Under the pieces are notes generated by a model. That model saw only the letters and a list, made by a program, of their open reading frames with translations. It was not told the origin of the DNA and ran no database searches. From Podarcis raffonei (taxonomy: Eukaryota; Chordata; Lepidosauria; Squamata; Lacertidae), in assembly GCF_027172205.1 (NCBI RefSeq), contig NC_070604.1:68279023-68343022 (forward strand): a stretch of DNA of 64,000 bases, written 5' to 3'. Of this stretch, positions 53,501 through 64,000 are shown piece after piece. The translations under genes were made by a program, and so were the position numbers. The stretch's first letter is position 1, and the number at the start of each line of letters is the position of its first letter.

Positions 53501-56500
53501 TGCAAACTCATTGATATTTATAGTTAAAATTAGAACTGCAATTCCATCCTCTAAAAAGAAATATCCCACATCATCCAACCACCTTAGGGACTGCACTCCA
53601 CATATTTGTAGGGTATACTCCTTAGCCTTTTCTTCTCCTGAAGAGGTCCCAGAAGCACTGGGTACTTTTGTAATAACATATTCTCAGTGCACATGTAATG
53701 CAAGCCCAGGAACAAAGTGGAAGCATAATCTTGGAATATGGAAGTAGGAGAGTGAAATACTTAAAATGGATGACAGTCATGGGAGTGGATTGTTCTGTTT
53801 GTTTGTTTGTTTGTCCGTTTACCCACCTACCCACCCACAGGATTTATAGCTGTCTCTTCATTGATACTAAAACCATGATGGGATACAACATAAATATGAG
53901 TTTGCGTGAATGTAACCACATCAGATTTCCATGGGGAAATTCCTTGTTTGAAAGCACCCTTCATGTCAAGATTCTGGATTGACATTTGGTGTTGTTTTTG
54001 TCTATATCCAGATAATTACCAGCAGTCCTGGATTCATAAACATACAACAATCGCAAAATTGAGCATATTGATTTATTGGATCTATTGTTCAGTTACAGCA
54101 AAAAAACAAACATCTTTATACATTTTTTATAACAGTAGCAGCCAGACAAAAACAACCAATCCACTTTTTTTTGCCAGTGAGCAACTACTTATCTCTGTTC
54201 TTTCTTCTTTTTTCAGGCTCCCTTCCTCTACAAAGGCAAGGCCTTTTATAGGATTTGTTATTATTTTATAGTAGATAAATTAAGCTCCTCATCTGCACCT
54301 TCTAGTAGCAAGTAACGGTTTCCTATTAAGCCTTTGGCATAACCTCCCCATTGCCAAATTTTAAATTGTTAGCTCTTCAGGACAGGGACCTGTTTTCTTG
54401 TACACTGTTGCCACAACATTCCTTATTTATTACATTTTAAACCAACTTTTCCCCTAAGGAGCTCAAGGTGACATTTATAGTTCTCCCCCGTCTTACTTAA
54501 TCTCAACAATAACCCTATGAGGTAGCTTAGGCTGAGAAACAGTGGCTGGCCCAAGCTCATCCAATGAGCTGCATAGCTGAATGGGAATTTGAACCCTGGC
54601 CTCCCAGTCCCCGGACCAGCACTCTAACCACTACCCCACACTGATACAATACTGATTATATTCTAAAATCACTGATTATATTCTAAATCCTAAGGGTGTG
54701 TTTGCGTGGTTGGCTCCTAGGCTGATGAGATTTTGTAAAGTGTACAAACAATCAACATAAAATAACTCTATGAGCACCTTATTTTTAGGCATATATGTTT
54801 GCTGCATGGAAAGCCCTTGTGTTTAGAAGGTGACATGTAACTTGCATGCAGATCACGTGTGTTTCTTTTGTTGCAGTCAATTGTAGCTACTTAACTTAAA
54901 ATATATGGCACGAAATGTGTGAATGTCATACATTTTTATTTATTTATTTAACAGAATGTATTTATCAGTTAATCGTCAAAAACTAATCCGTTTACATATG
55001 AGGTATCTACATGCAGAGCAGGCTACTTCCTCTCTTAATGGACATTATTTTTCTGTAGGAAAGTGGCTAACCTATTGGGATGGGGGTGGGATCCAGGACA
55101 AGTGTAACCATCTGCTCACCATTTGGTGCGGTTTTACTTGCATTTATTACCTGTCCATTTCATAAAACTCTTCTCTTCTGTGGGTTGCTTTTGGAATGTG
55201 GAAGTATAAAACTGGTCAGCCTGAAGGTTACTGGTCATCAGTAAGGTAATATTGCCTTTGATGACCCAATCGATCTGTTAGGTTCTGAAACTCTCCATAA
55301 AAAACCACTGAGCTTTTGCTGCCAGAAAAGCAATTTGCAAACTCTGTGTATGATGAAAGCAATTTTGCCTGTGGTCATAAATCTGTGCTTTGTAACTTTT
55401 GGAGTTTCAAAGGCAGTGAGGGCATCCAAGCAAGACACTTCTTTTGTTTGCATTTCAGCTGCTTATCATCCAGATTTCGGTAAAAAAATAAATAACAGAA
55501 ATATTTTCTTTTTAAAACTTTATTCTGTATTTCTTTCCCTATCCCCAATTGAACTTTAATTTTCCCATCCCATCTCTCTCTCTCTCTCTGTGTTTTTAAA
55601 AAAATACTTGTGATTTGATGGATCATGTGATTAAATGTTTTTGGTGTGGAGTAATGTGTCTATGAATAACACATAGGCAAAGCTGTATGCTTTATTTTAA
55701 ACAGATTGCCAGTAAAGCGTAATCCCAAGAAGATGGAGACACTATTAGAGTCCAAAATAAATGAATATATCTGATTTATAGATCCAACCCAGCAGAACAT
55801 GTCAAGGTCTGTTTTTCCTTGCACATAGACTAAAGGGAAACAGAAATATCCAAAAATCACATATCACATTTAAGATGATTATATAAGGTTGACGCAATGG
55901 TTGTTGCAAAATGGGGAAAGCTGGTGGGAGTGTTCTCAGCCACATGTTGCAGGGATGCTACCTAGATCTTGCGAGGACAGTTAGTATAATAGATTGGGAG
56001 GCATGCTCTTCTTTTGCCTTTGCAACTGTTAAAACACCCATATATGGTAGGCTCCATAAATATCCTGGGTTTGCTGCCTGCCTGGAATTGCAAACACAGG
56101 AGATGGTTGAGCACCTGGCATGGTGGGTGGGATGTGTTAGGCTCTGTGGTTCCGAAGCTATTCTGACACACAGTCTAGGCACATGGATCAGTTCGGAGTG
56201 GTTGTTCTCGTCTCTCAGCCACTTTTACTACAGCATTTCATATGGAAGTACAGCAGAGGAAACCACTACCTCATTACTTTACCTGGTTTTTGATGCCCAG
56301 TCATCCAGCAGTTTAGAACAGAAATGAGCAAAATGTATTTGCTTTGTGCATTTTCCCCAGCTTTATTTTATGCGGCCTGTTTCTTGGATCTCAGTGGATT
56401 TACGATTGCTAAAATATTCTCTGATTACAGTAACCTTTTAATTGTATATGCTTTAGTGACCATCTGTGCAGAAATTCAACAAACAGGCCAACACTGCACA

Positions 56501-59500
56501 TTTAGGAAAAACTCATTTGTTGGTGAAATAATACAACCTACAAATAACAACTAAAACAGCAGGAGCTGCTTTAAACAAACAAACAAACAAACAAACAAAC
56601 AAAAATAGTAATGTATAAAAATTTGCCAAGCACCAGAAACAATTTAGGTGCTGTACAATTTCTTAATATACAGCTTTTAAAGGCCTAGGAGCCTTGCTAA
56701 ACATAATTTAACAGCCATTACCCCCCATCCCATCCAGTACTGTTTGTTGTGTTTTATAAATGCAACAAAATACAACTCACATGCCAGGTGTACCTAGTAG
56801 GTAATAAAGACAGGACCTTTTCAGTGATGGCCCCTAATCTCTGGAACTCAGTCACATTAGTTCTGGCCTTCAGAAAGGATTTGAATGGTTCAACTGAGAT
56901 GATTTTCTTAAGTTTACTGCTGGCTTTTAGACTATGTTATTTGACCTTGTGCTAGTTGGAGAATAATGGGGGAAAGCAGTGATTATGGCGTAAAAACCTC
57001 TCAGATGAGGTGCTTAAAGGAATAATCAACAATATTTAAGCCATAACAATATGAAACATGAACCCCTTCCTGGGTCTGTGAGCATCATACCATTTGAGTA
57101 CAGAACATCCTTGTAAATAAGCCCACAAAAGTTACTAGCCTGCACCTTATTTTGTCAACCTAAGAGACTCATAATTTCCATGTTGTCTGGAAAAGACTGA
57201 AAGCCCTCTCTTCTGGACTGGAACCAGAATGGAAACGAGGCTTGTTTCTTCCATGCAAGCTAGCAGCAGAGAAAGGGGGTTCCCTTTGTGTGTGGTCATC
57301 ACAGAAACCAAAATGTTGCAAGGAGTAGCGGAAAGAAGGGAGGAAGAACAGAACAATCTGTCCCTCTTCTGCCATCCCACTCATCTGCCAGCACAGAATT
57401 CCTTGTTGCCTACAACAAGTGGACAAATTGCAGAAATGAAGCCTGAAATAAAAGCACTGGAAGGTTTAGGTTTTTATTTTTCATTCAGTCCAGAGTGCAG
57501 ACAAATTGAAGCCAAGACAGAAGGTGTGTTCAGGCAAACACTGTACCTGTGGGTATTTGGGGAGGTGGGGGCAGAGGCAGGCAGGCATGCTCCATCCCCA
57601 TGAATATCACCATGTTAGTTTAGTTCCCAGCCTTCACTGTATTGAGCAGGGAATGTTTACATGGGGCTTCTACTCACATTCTCTTGAACGCATGTTGAGC
57701 CGTCTGAATGGTTAGCTGAAATTTGTTTAGATGTCTTTGTCTGATTATTTATACACATAAAGATTAACCCCAGCCTTCCTTAAACCTCAAATCATAGTTG
57801 TACTGTTTATCTTTTCTTCATAGCGTTAAATACAATTCTGCTCCAAAAACACATTAGGTTTAATTTTATTCAAATAAACAATGCAACAGTTACCCAGATG
57901 TCATGTTAGAAGCATATTTGGAAGGCACGTATTTGATTGTTCTCACTTTCACAAATCCTTGCTTTTATTTAAGATAATTGGGCTTTGGGGGATAACTGTT
58001 GCCAGCTGTTCTCAGTCCATAGAAACAACATTCAGGATTCTGGTACAGCAAGAGAAATGTACAAAACTGCAAAACACCAACATCCTGAGTATTGTGTCAG
58101 CCAAAAAAATAAAAATCCAAACATGTATTCATTTAAAAACTATATTCTACTTTCCCACTTTAATAGAATGTCTACTTTGACCCATGAGGCTGTTTTGACT
58201 TAACCACACACACTTGCCGCACACACTGCACACCTGATGTCATATATGGCATCACCCATTAGGGCAGGCAAAGTTGTGGCTGGACCACGGGGTTGCAGGC
58301 ACTTCTTATCAGCTGATTGGCAATACCTGGAAAGCCTGGGTCACAGCAGTTTGCAAGCACCAATTTGCAAGCTGAGTATCCTAATGACCAATAGCCATGA
58401 TATAGAACAGAGGCTTTTCAACACCACTTCCTGGGTCTATCCCTCCAGAAACCATCATAGTCATCATAATACTTTAGCTGCAAATTCTACTCTGGCAAGG
58501 CAATCCAGAATTCTACCATGGCTGATGGCATCAAAAGTCCCTGAGAGGCCCAAGAAAATTAACACGGCAGCACTCCCCCCAGTTGATTTTCTTGCCCAAG
58601 TCATGCACCAGATTGGAATGGATCCAATAATCAGTGTCTCCTCAAGCTGTCTTTAAAATTGATCTTTTGCAATAACAGAAAAAAAGAAAATAAGAAGTTC
58701 TTATTCTTTGCCTTTGACCCTGACTATACCATTTTCACTAGGGAGCTCATAATTATTTTCTGTCGGATGTTCCTGTTACTCGAGAACAGCTGTGCCACTA
58801 TCGGAATGCAGCAGAAACAGCTCGTAGTGAGTTAGCAGCACTCCTGGTGAAGTATGAATGTTCCCAGGCAGAGGTAAGTTTGGAACTGACATGAAAATGT
58901 TTCTTAACCTTTTTGTATCACAAATGTTTCTTGACCCACAGAAAACATCCAGTGAGCTACGCTTACCAGATGGTACATGCTGATAAATGCCTCATTTTAC
59001 AGGTATCATGGGCATGGTTAGTGTATTTGGCTTGTGCCCAGAGGTTTGTCTCCTCTGAAGTCTCCAAACTTTCTTTTAGGCCTTAGACTACAAACCAGAA
59101 GTTTCACTGAGTTCAGTAAGAATGACTGATACTGGACTATAACCTTAGTCTTGTTTCCCCTTGGCTTAGCCATCCAGGTCCCATAGCCCACATACTACTT
59201 AAATCTTATTGAAGTGAATTGAATGAGAGCAAGATGGCAGAGGAACAGCTGAAGGTGCTTTATACTGTGTCAAAGCATTGGTCCAGCTAGCTCAGTATTG
59301 TCTACCCTGACTGGCAGCTGCTCTCTGAGCTTTCGGAAAAAGGGCATTCCCTGTTTTAAAATGGTTTATTCTGATTAATAATACATTGTATTGGCCATGG
59401 CTAACTAACCATTCATAGCACACAAACTGCAGACTTCAGGAAGTTGTTCTCAGGCAAGAAGCATGAGTGCCGCGACATCCCTGTGCATGAATAAGCACAT

Positions 59501-62500
59501 GTACAGTGTTTGCTATATTCACGACGGTATTCTTCTACAATTTGCATGGCCTAAGCATTAAATTGGCATTTCTCATCCTCTAATTTTCAGATTTCAGGGT
59601 GGTTTTCTAGTCTTAAGGTTGTGAAGGTAGTGGAAGCGACTTGCAAGTGAGCATGTGTGGACTGGACCATACTTCTAAGGACATTTTTTAGGACTGGGCT
59701 GGTACCATTAAGTAGAGTGAGGCAATCACTTTAGGTGGCAGATGATGTGGGCAGCCGCAGTCTCCCTGCCCAAGCTGGTCCCAAGTCCCTTGGCCATTCC
59801 CCTCTGTTGGAGATTATAATTATGTGTGCCAGAGGCTTATCATACATCCCCTAATGTAGCCTGCTGCCCTCAAGTGCAGCGGAGAACACAATCCCATTCC
59901 CAGTGTTGACTCAGCTGCAATTCCAGTCAACTTCTGTCCATGAAATGAGGGTGGCAGTGTGAATCTTCTTCAATACATGGGTAAGCAGTATAATTTACTT
60001 GATTTGCAGGTCAGTCTGATGCATTTGTCCATCAAATTGTAAATGTAGGTCACACATGACAAAATAAGAAAATAATCTGCAGCCTTTTTTGCTTTTTCCA
60101 CATTTTCTGTTTTAATTAATGAACAGTCCATTAATTGCATGTAAGAGAATGTGCTTTAATGCATAAACTTTAACGTTGTAGCAATATCCAGTACATTCAA
60201 TAGTTGGTTCCTTTGTCTTGTTCTTTTATTGTGGGTGTAGGTTTTTGCTTTAAGAGGTATAGTTTACTAGTCTTTTGAATTTAATCAATCAATCAATTAA
60301 TTAATTTACTGCACTTCATCCAAATATCACAGGGCTGTTTACAACATGAAAACACAAAACGCATTACATAGTTGCAAAAAGTGAATACATTTGTTGTTGC
60401 CAGATCCATTTAATTAACTTTTGAGTGAAAAGTGATTTTCTTTCCTTATTGCATCTTGTTAGCATGTTAAGTATAGTTCCCACGATTTTGAAGTGCAAAT
60501 GTCACACTTCAGCATATGGTGAACCTGAAGCTTTTCAAGCACCTGTTTCCATAAATTCAGTTAATTCTGTAAATAGCAGTTCCATTATATTTATTGTGCA
60601 GATTAAAGTTTAACTGTAAATGCTGCAGTGGTTCTCTTTATTCCTGTTTAATAATCTGGTTTAAAACCCTCATCCTGAACATGTTTCAACAGATATTTGC
60701 AAAATAAAGCAGCATTGACTTTATATTCAGTCAAGCACTTTGGTTCAACTAGTTTGGTGAGAGAGCCACTTTGAGAAGGTCCTGTGGCTGTGAGTGGAAG
60801 GCAAAACCTTCCCCAAGAAGCTAATTTCATTTCTGCAACTCACACTTTGACTCCCTCTTCCCCTGTGAGTTTTTAACTGGGAAATTGAGAATTGTTCTTT
60901 AAGGACTCAAATTGCTGTTCCGTAACCATATCTTAGCTTGAATAACTCATTTTTGATGTGATTTTTAAAAAAATTAAAAATCATTGTTCAGATAATACAG
61001 AAAAAGTAATAAGTCGATGAGGCAGGATGGCTTCCATTTATGAGTTCCATGTGAAATAAGTATAACAATCTTTGCTAAAATCATCTTCCTTTGTCAGAAG
61101 TTTGGGAAGTGGCTAGCGTCATAGTAATTTTAAAGAAAGATTTAAATACTGAAAGAAGGACAGCCCCCCCCCAAAAAAAAAGTGTGAGGGGAGGCAGAGC
61201 CTCACATTGATACTCAGACATGGAAGATTTATTATGTTGTGTTGCTTGCCCAGAAGCGTTTTTAGGGGCAAGAAGGTGCTATAAAACTAATCTGTAGTAG
61301 TAGTTCATTTGGGACATGTTTTGCAAAGAAAATGTTTTTGAAGAAACTTGGTCTACTTAACAGACCCTGATTGATATAGTGGGGTAAAATATTTCTTCCA
61401 TATGGTACTTTCAAACCAATCCTATGCACATTTACTAAGAAGTGAAAGGCGCAGATTTCAGTAGACCTTGCTCTCAAATTCATGTGCATAGGGTTGTATC
61501 AGGCTTGTTCTTTTCACATGCAGTCCACCTTGCTGGTTAAATCTAATGTAATACACTGATGCAAGAAATTAAAACAAATTTAAGTGAATAGGCAAATTTA
61601 AAACTGTCCTGGGAAGGAAGAAATTCAGTAATTAAGATAAAAATTTAATAACAAGTAATTAACTTATGCCCCCCCTCTCCTGATACTTGAAAATGGTTAA
61701 AATATGCACTGGGTCATATTGAGATTTTCCTTGCATGCCTGCATTTCATGATCCATTTCTGTTTATAGCTTCAAGATCTTAAATCCAAAATAGCCTCTAA
61801 AGAAGTATCTGTTCAGGAACTGAAGGCTGATGTTGAAAGCTATAAGGAGAATGATGCTAGGCAATCTTCTCTACTCCTCTCCATGCAAAGCAGACTCCAG
61901 GAGATTGAGAAGGAATCTGGAACAATTGCCTTTTCTAAAAAACAAACAGACCTGAAAGCACAGGCCATTCTCCAGGAGAATTTGGAACTGAAAGAGAAAA
62001 CCTGTGAACTGGAAAGTAAAGTCAGGTAAGGACATCAAACAAACTGACATCTTAACCTAAAATAATTGCCCTAGAGCAGCCTTTCCCAGCCTGCTACTCT
62101 CCAGATGTTTTGGACCACACTTTGCTGGCTGGAGCCTGGTGGAAGTTATATTGGAAAACATCTGGAGGGCACAAAGTTGGGGAAGCACATGTATTTTCCA
62201 TTGACTTTTTTAGTTTCTGTGGTCAGTTGGAAGATGAGAGCTTGTATGTAAGAGCTAATAGGCTTAATAACACTAGTTTTTTGGGTAATTGTTTTAGGAG
62301 ACTATCATGGGGACTTGGTCAAAAACCTTACTGAAATCAAGATATGCCACATCCACAGCATTCCCCTGATATATGAAGCTTGTAACTAGATCTTAGTAGC
62401 TTGTTGGTTTTATCCTGTTTCTTTGGTGCCTAGAGATAGGGAGGTATGATGTAAAAACCTTTGTAAATGCACTATGGAGTTTGACCTAGACTCCTATTGA

Positions 62501-63158
62501 GTATAGTTTGTGACCTGATTTCTGATGGAGGGCAGATGTTTTAGAACTGGGATTTTGATTTGGTTTAGTTTAATTACATTTACGTCCCACCTTTCCTGCA
62601 AGTTGTTGAGGGTGACATCTGTGAAACCTCTCTGAAGAGAGCATTCCACAAGCAGGGAGCCACTACAGAAAAGGCCCGTTCTCGTGTCGCCACCTTTCAG
62701 GCCTCGTATGGAGTGGGCACATAAAGAGGGGCCTTAGATGATTAACACAGGGTGCAGGTTAGTTCCTTTGGAGAGAGGCGGTCCTTGAGGTCCTGAGCTA
62801 TTTAAGGCTTTATTGGTCAAAGCCAGTAACTAACGAGCAGCCAGTGCAGTTGGGCCAGGATTAGTACAGTATGCTCAAATTGTCTTGTCCCAGAGAGCAG
62901 CCTGGCTGCTGAATTCTGCACCAGCTGAAGTTTCCACTGTGTTGATGTAAAAATGTTCTTTGTTTTGTGTCCATCATATAAGCTGTTTGTTTTTGCGTTT
63001 TATATCTTTTTAGAACCTATTTGAATGAGTCCGAAGAGAACAAGACCCAAGCCTCTAAGGCCAGCAGGGTGCATAATGAATTCATTGCACACCTTTGTCA
63101 TTTCTTTGACATGAGCATAATAGAGAAAGAAGAGCCACAGGAAATGCTGCTCTCAAAG
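50377..63158 (+). CDS. CCDC170: CCDC170, 5' part (first four coding exons seen)
   Basis: CCDC170 is a coiled-coil protein linked to Golgi-associated and ciliary microtubules and lies next to ESR1 in mammals. Exons 50377-50499, 58742-58873, 61769-62025 and 63014-63158 join in phase to 219 codons; the gene continues beyond the window. Exon 2 encodes NYFLSDVPVTREQLCHYRNA then AETARSELAALLVKYECSQAE; exon 3 KIASKEVSVQELKADVESYK then ENDARQSSLL, both close to human CCDC170. Heptad-rich Glu/Lys/Leu/Gln composition predicts coiled coil from exon 2 on. Exon 1 encodes a low-complexity Ser/Ala/Leu leader (MRSSSSSSSRGGSASARL) and is assigned by CpG context, phase and a good donor rather than by similarity. 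Confidence 0.88.
50588..50724. mobile_element. Near-perfect hairpin hAT-like MITE in CCDC170 intron 1
   Basis: Ends CAGGCACCCCCAAACTCG and TTTGGGGGTGCCTG; the arms pair through GGGACTACAACTCCCATCAT with a short loop. A perfect 8-bp duplication ATCCAGAG flanks it (50580-50587, 50725-50732). It lies 89 bases from the end of exon 1. Confidence 0.88.
51845..52072. mobile_element. Palindromic Tigger/pogo-like MITE, copy 6 (CCDC170 intron 1)
   Basis: Left end CAGTGGTACCTCGGGTTATA, right end CTGAGGTACCACTG, TA on both sides. It is opposite in interior orientation to copy 3. Confidence 0.78.
52300..52740. repeat. Two related palindromic repeat fragments
   Basis: AGCTCCCAGGATTCTTTGGG (52402 region) and GCTTCCTTCAAAGAATGCTG with GGGAACTGTAGTTTGTTAA (52590-52625 region) belong to a family of foldback elements with CCCAGnATTCTTTG cores, in opposite orientations. 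Boundaries approximate. Confidence 0.45.
54425..54650 (-). repeat. MIR/CORE-SINE-like repeat
   Basis: AACCCTATGAGGTAGCTTAG, GGCTGGCCCAAGCTCATCCA and GGGAATTTGAACCCTGGCCT read as the reverse complement of a tRNA-derived SINE of the MIR type. Confidence 0.6.
55572..55590. repeat. (CT)n microsatellite
   Basis: About nine tandem CT units. Confidence 0.9.
56573..56605. repeat. (AAAC)n microsatellite
   Basis: About eight tandem AAAC units. Confidence 0.93.
56740..56955 (+). repeat. L2/CR1-type LINE ORF2 C-terminal fragment
   Basis: The plus strand encodes RTFSVMAPNLWNSVTLVLAF, the family's conserved R-FSV-AP-LWN motif near the end of ORF2. It is truncated at both ends. Confidence 0.65.
58420..58640 (-). 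repeat. L2/CR1-type LINE reverse-transcriptase fragment
   Basis: Minus-strand translation around 58490-58600 contains AAVLIFLGLSGTFDAISHG, a decayed form of the family RT motif (LLDLSAAFDTxDH). It lies just before CCDC170 exon 2. Confidence 0.6.
58742..58873 (+). CDS. CCDC170: CCDC170 exon 2 (residues 42-85)
   Basis: 44 codons, GAHNYFLSDVPVTREQLCHY to KYECSQAE. Acceptor CTAG, donor GTAAGT. Confidence 0.92.
58874..61768. other. CCDC170 intron 2
   Basis: AT-rich, with a SINE tail (59255-59345) and an old repeat at about 60275-60380 (CACTTCATCCAAATATCACA then GGGCTGTTTACAAC). Nothing coding recognised. Confidence 0.5.
59255..59345 (-). repeat. tRNA-SINE tail fragment
   Basis: TTATACTGTGTCAAAGCATT and CTGACTGGCAGCTGCTCTC match the tail of the SINE at 45243-45400. 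Confidence 0.6.
61769..62025 (+). CDS. CCDC170: CCDC170 exon 3 (residues 86-171)
   Basis: LQDLKSKIASKEVSVQELKA to KEKTCELESKV. Acceptor ATAG, donor GTAAGG, ends two bases into a codon. Confidence 0.93.
62560..62945 (-). repeat. L2/CR1-type LINE ORF2 3' fragment (CCDC170 intron 3)
   Basis: Minus-strand translation gives LQLVQNSAARLLSGTRQFEH, LAQLHWLLV and RAFSVVAPCLWNALF, the conserved end of L2/CR1 ORF2. It carries stops and is dead. Confidence 0.75.
63014..63158 (+). CDS. CCDC170: CCDC170 exon 4 (residues 171-219)
   Basis: TYLNESEENKTQASKASRVH to EKEEPQEMLLSK. Acceptor TTAG, donor GTTTAT, which is weak but in phase. Confidence 0.88.
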
Positions 63159-64000
63159 GTTTATGTTTTATATAATAATTTGAGACATAGCCACATTTGT
63201 ATGTATATCACCCCAAACCCAGAGTTCCCATTTTTTACCATGTCATGTGCAGATGATTGAAGAGCTTAATGAGAAAGTGTGACATACATAGGGTCGTAGG
63301 GGTTTTGAGGAGGAGAAAGTCTGAAGCCACAAATATTCAACAATGGACGTGCCAGAGCAGGAAAGCATAATTTGCAAGAAAGGACATGGTTCTGAAAAAA
63401 ATGCAGGCATGGATCCAGATTCATATTGGAAGGTCAAGCTCTTTTCCTTATCCAGGGCCACAGGCCTAGTTCAGAAAATCCCTTGGAGAATCCCAGTCCT
63501 GTTTCAAGAGCCCAGCATTAGGTACAGGCATTCAAAATGGGCAGATTGCTGAAACGGATATCTGGGAAGGGAGATGGAATCCTTAATGATAATAGCAACC
63601 CCTTCTTCCCGCCCACGTTGAGTTTGAGGTTACATCTGGAAAACTAGTGGACACATCAAGAGCTTCTCAATTGTTCCTCTCCATCTACCCATGTTTTACA
63701 TGCCAGATTGGCATGTTCTTCTCATATTAAATCACAAGTAGCTGCTGTTTTACCCTTTAACTGATCTGACATTTAAAAGCAGCATCTCTGTGATTTGTGG
63801 GACCACAGAGTGTTATTGAAGCTGAATGATTGACCAGAAGAACCAGCTGCGTCTTCCCCTTACCTGGTGTGTCCACCTTCTGCCACCATTCTACTGCATA
63901 CCCCTTATTACCTTAATGATAGCTCTTCCTTTTCCCAGGCATTCACAAGGAGCCCACTATAGCCTGCTAAGCACATTTCCAAGGTAATATAATTCTGATA
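63159..64000. other. CCDC170 intron 4, to the window edge
   Basis: No exon or repeat recognised with confidence; ends inside the gene. Confidence 0.5.

Larger units (their letters stand above)
50733..58741. other. CCDC170 intron 1 (8.2 kb including nearby repeats)
   Basis: No additional exon is recognised. Apart from the separately listed elements it holds GTTT-type repeats (53796-53820), a CT microsatellite (55572-55590), AAAC repeats (56573-56605) and LINE fragments (56740-56955, 58420-58640). The 80-140 codon open frames have no recognisable domain. Confidence 0.5.

Noticed and set aside
1-64000. CRISPR arrays, operons, ribosome-binding sites, tRNA or rRNA genes
   Set aside because: The window is vertebrate; tRNA-like boxes seen belong to SINEs, and tandem repeats lack spacer structure.

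Overview
The window is vertebrate nuclear DNA, most likely from a squamate reptile. Genes are split into small exons with GT-AG introns and CpG-rich promoters. The introns hold a Sauria-type tRNA SINE with a perfect 14-bp target duplication, CR1/L2-type LINE tails, many small hAT-like elements with 8-bp duplications, and a palindromic TIR element with TA flanks. I name no species.

Layout: a Ty3/gypsy chromovirus of the Tf1/sushi kind lies on the minus strand at 965-7653 and looks whole and young. RMND1 follows on the minus strand (coding 9862-24536, 11 coding exons, 447 aa). A CpG-rich divergent promoter near 26.0-26.9 kb separates RMND1 from ARMT1. ARMT1 is present twice in tandem on the plus strand: copy A at 26636-34781 (443 aa) and copy B at 37516-44454 (441 aa), each with five coding exons, its own CpG-rich promoter and an open frame. 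About 6 kb of repeat-bearing intergenic DNA follows. CCDC170 then starts at 50377 on the plus strand and runs out of the window (four exons seen, 219 codons). The order RMND1-ARMT1-CCDC170 matches human 6q25.1, where ESR1 comes next, so the host genes are in conserved synteny and the ARMT1 duplication is the new element.

The strongest observation is the ARMT1 pair. Introns, UTRs and exons 2-4 are clearly diverged, but the large last exon (catalytic half) and the 3' end of exon 3 are nearly identical. That mosaic suggests gene conversion after an old duplication. Within the homogenised exon most remaining differences change an amino acid. The second is the LTR element: an 11-nt match between its primer-binding site and the predicted 5' end of its RNA fits Tf1-type self-priming, and its pol frame continues about 230 codons into the 3' LTR. 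No CRISPR, operon or other prokaryotic system is present. All exon boundaries were read by eye from splice sites, phase and remembered human orthologues; no alignment was run.
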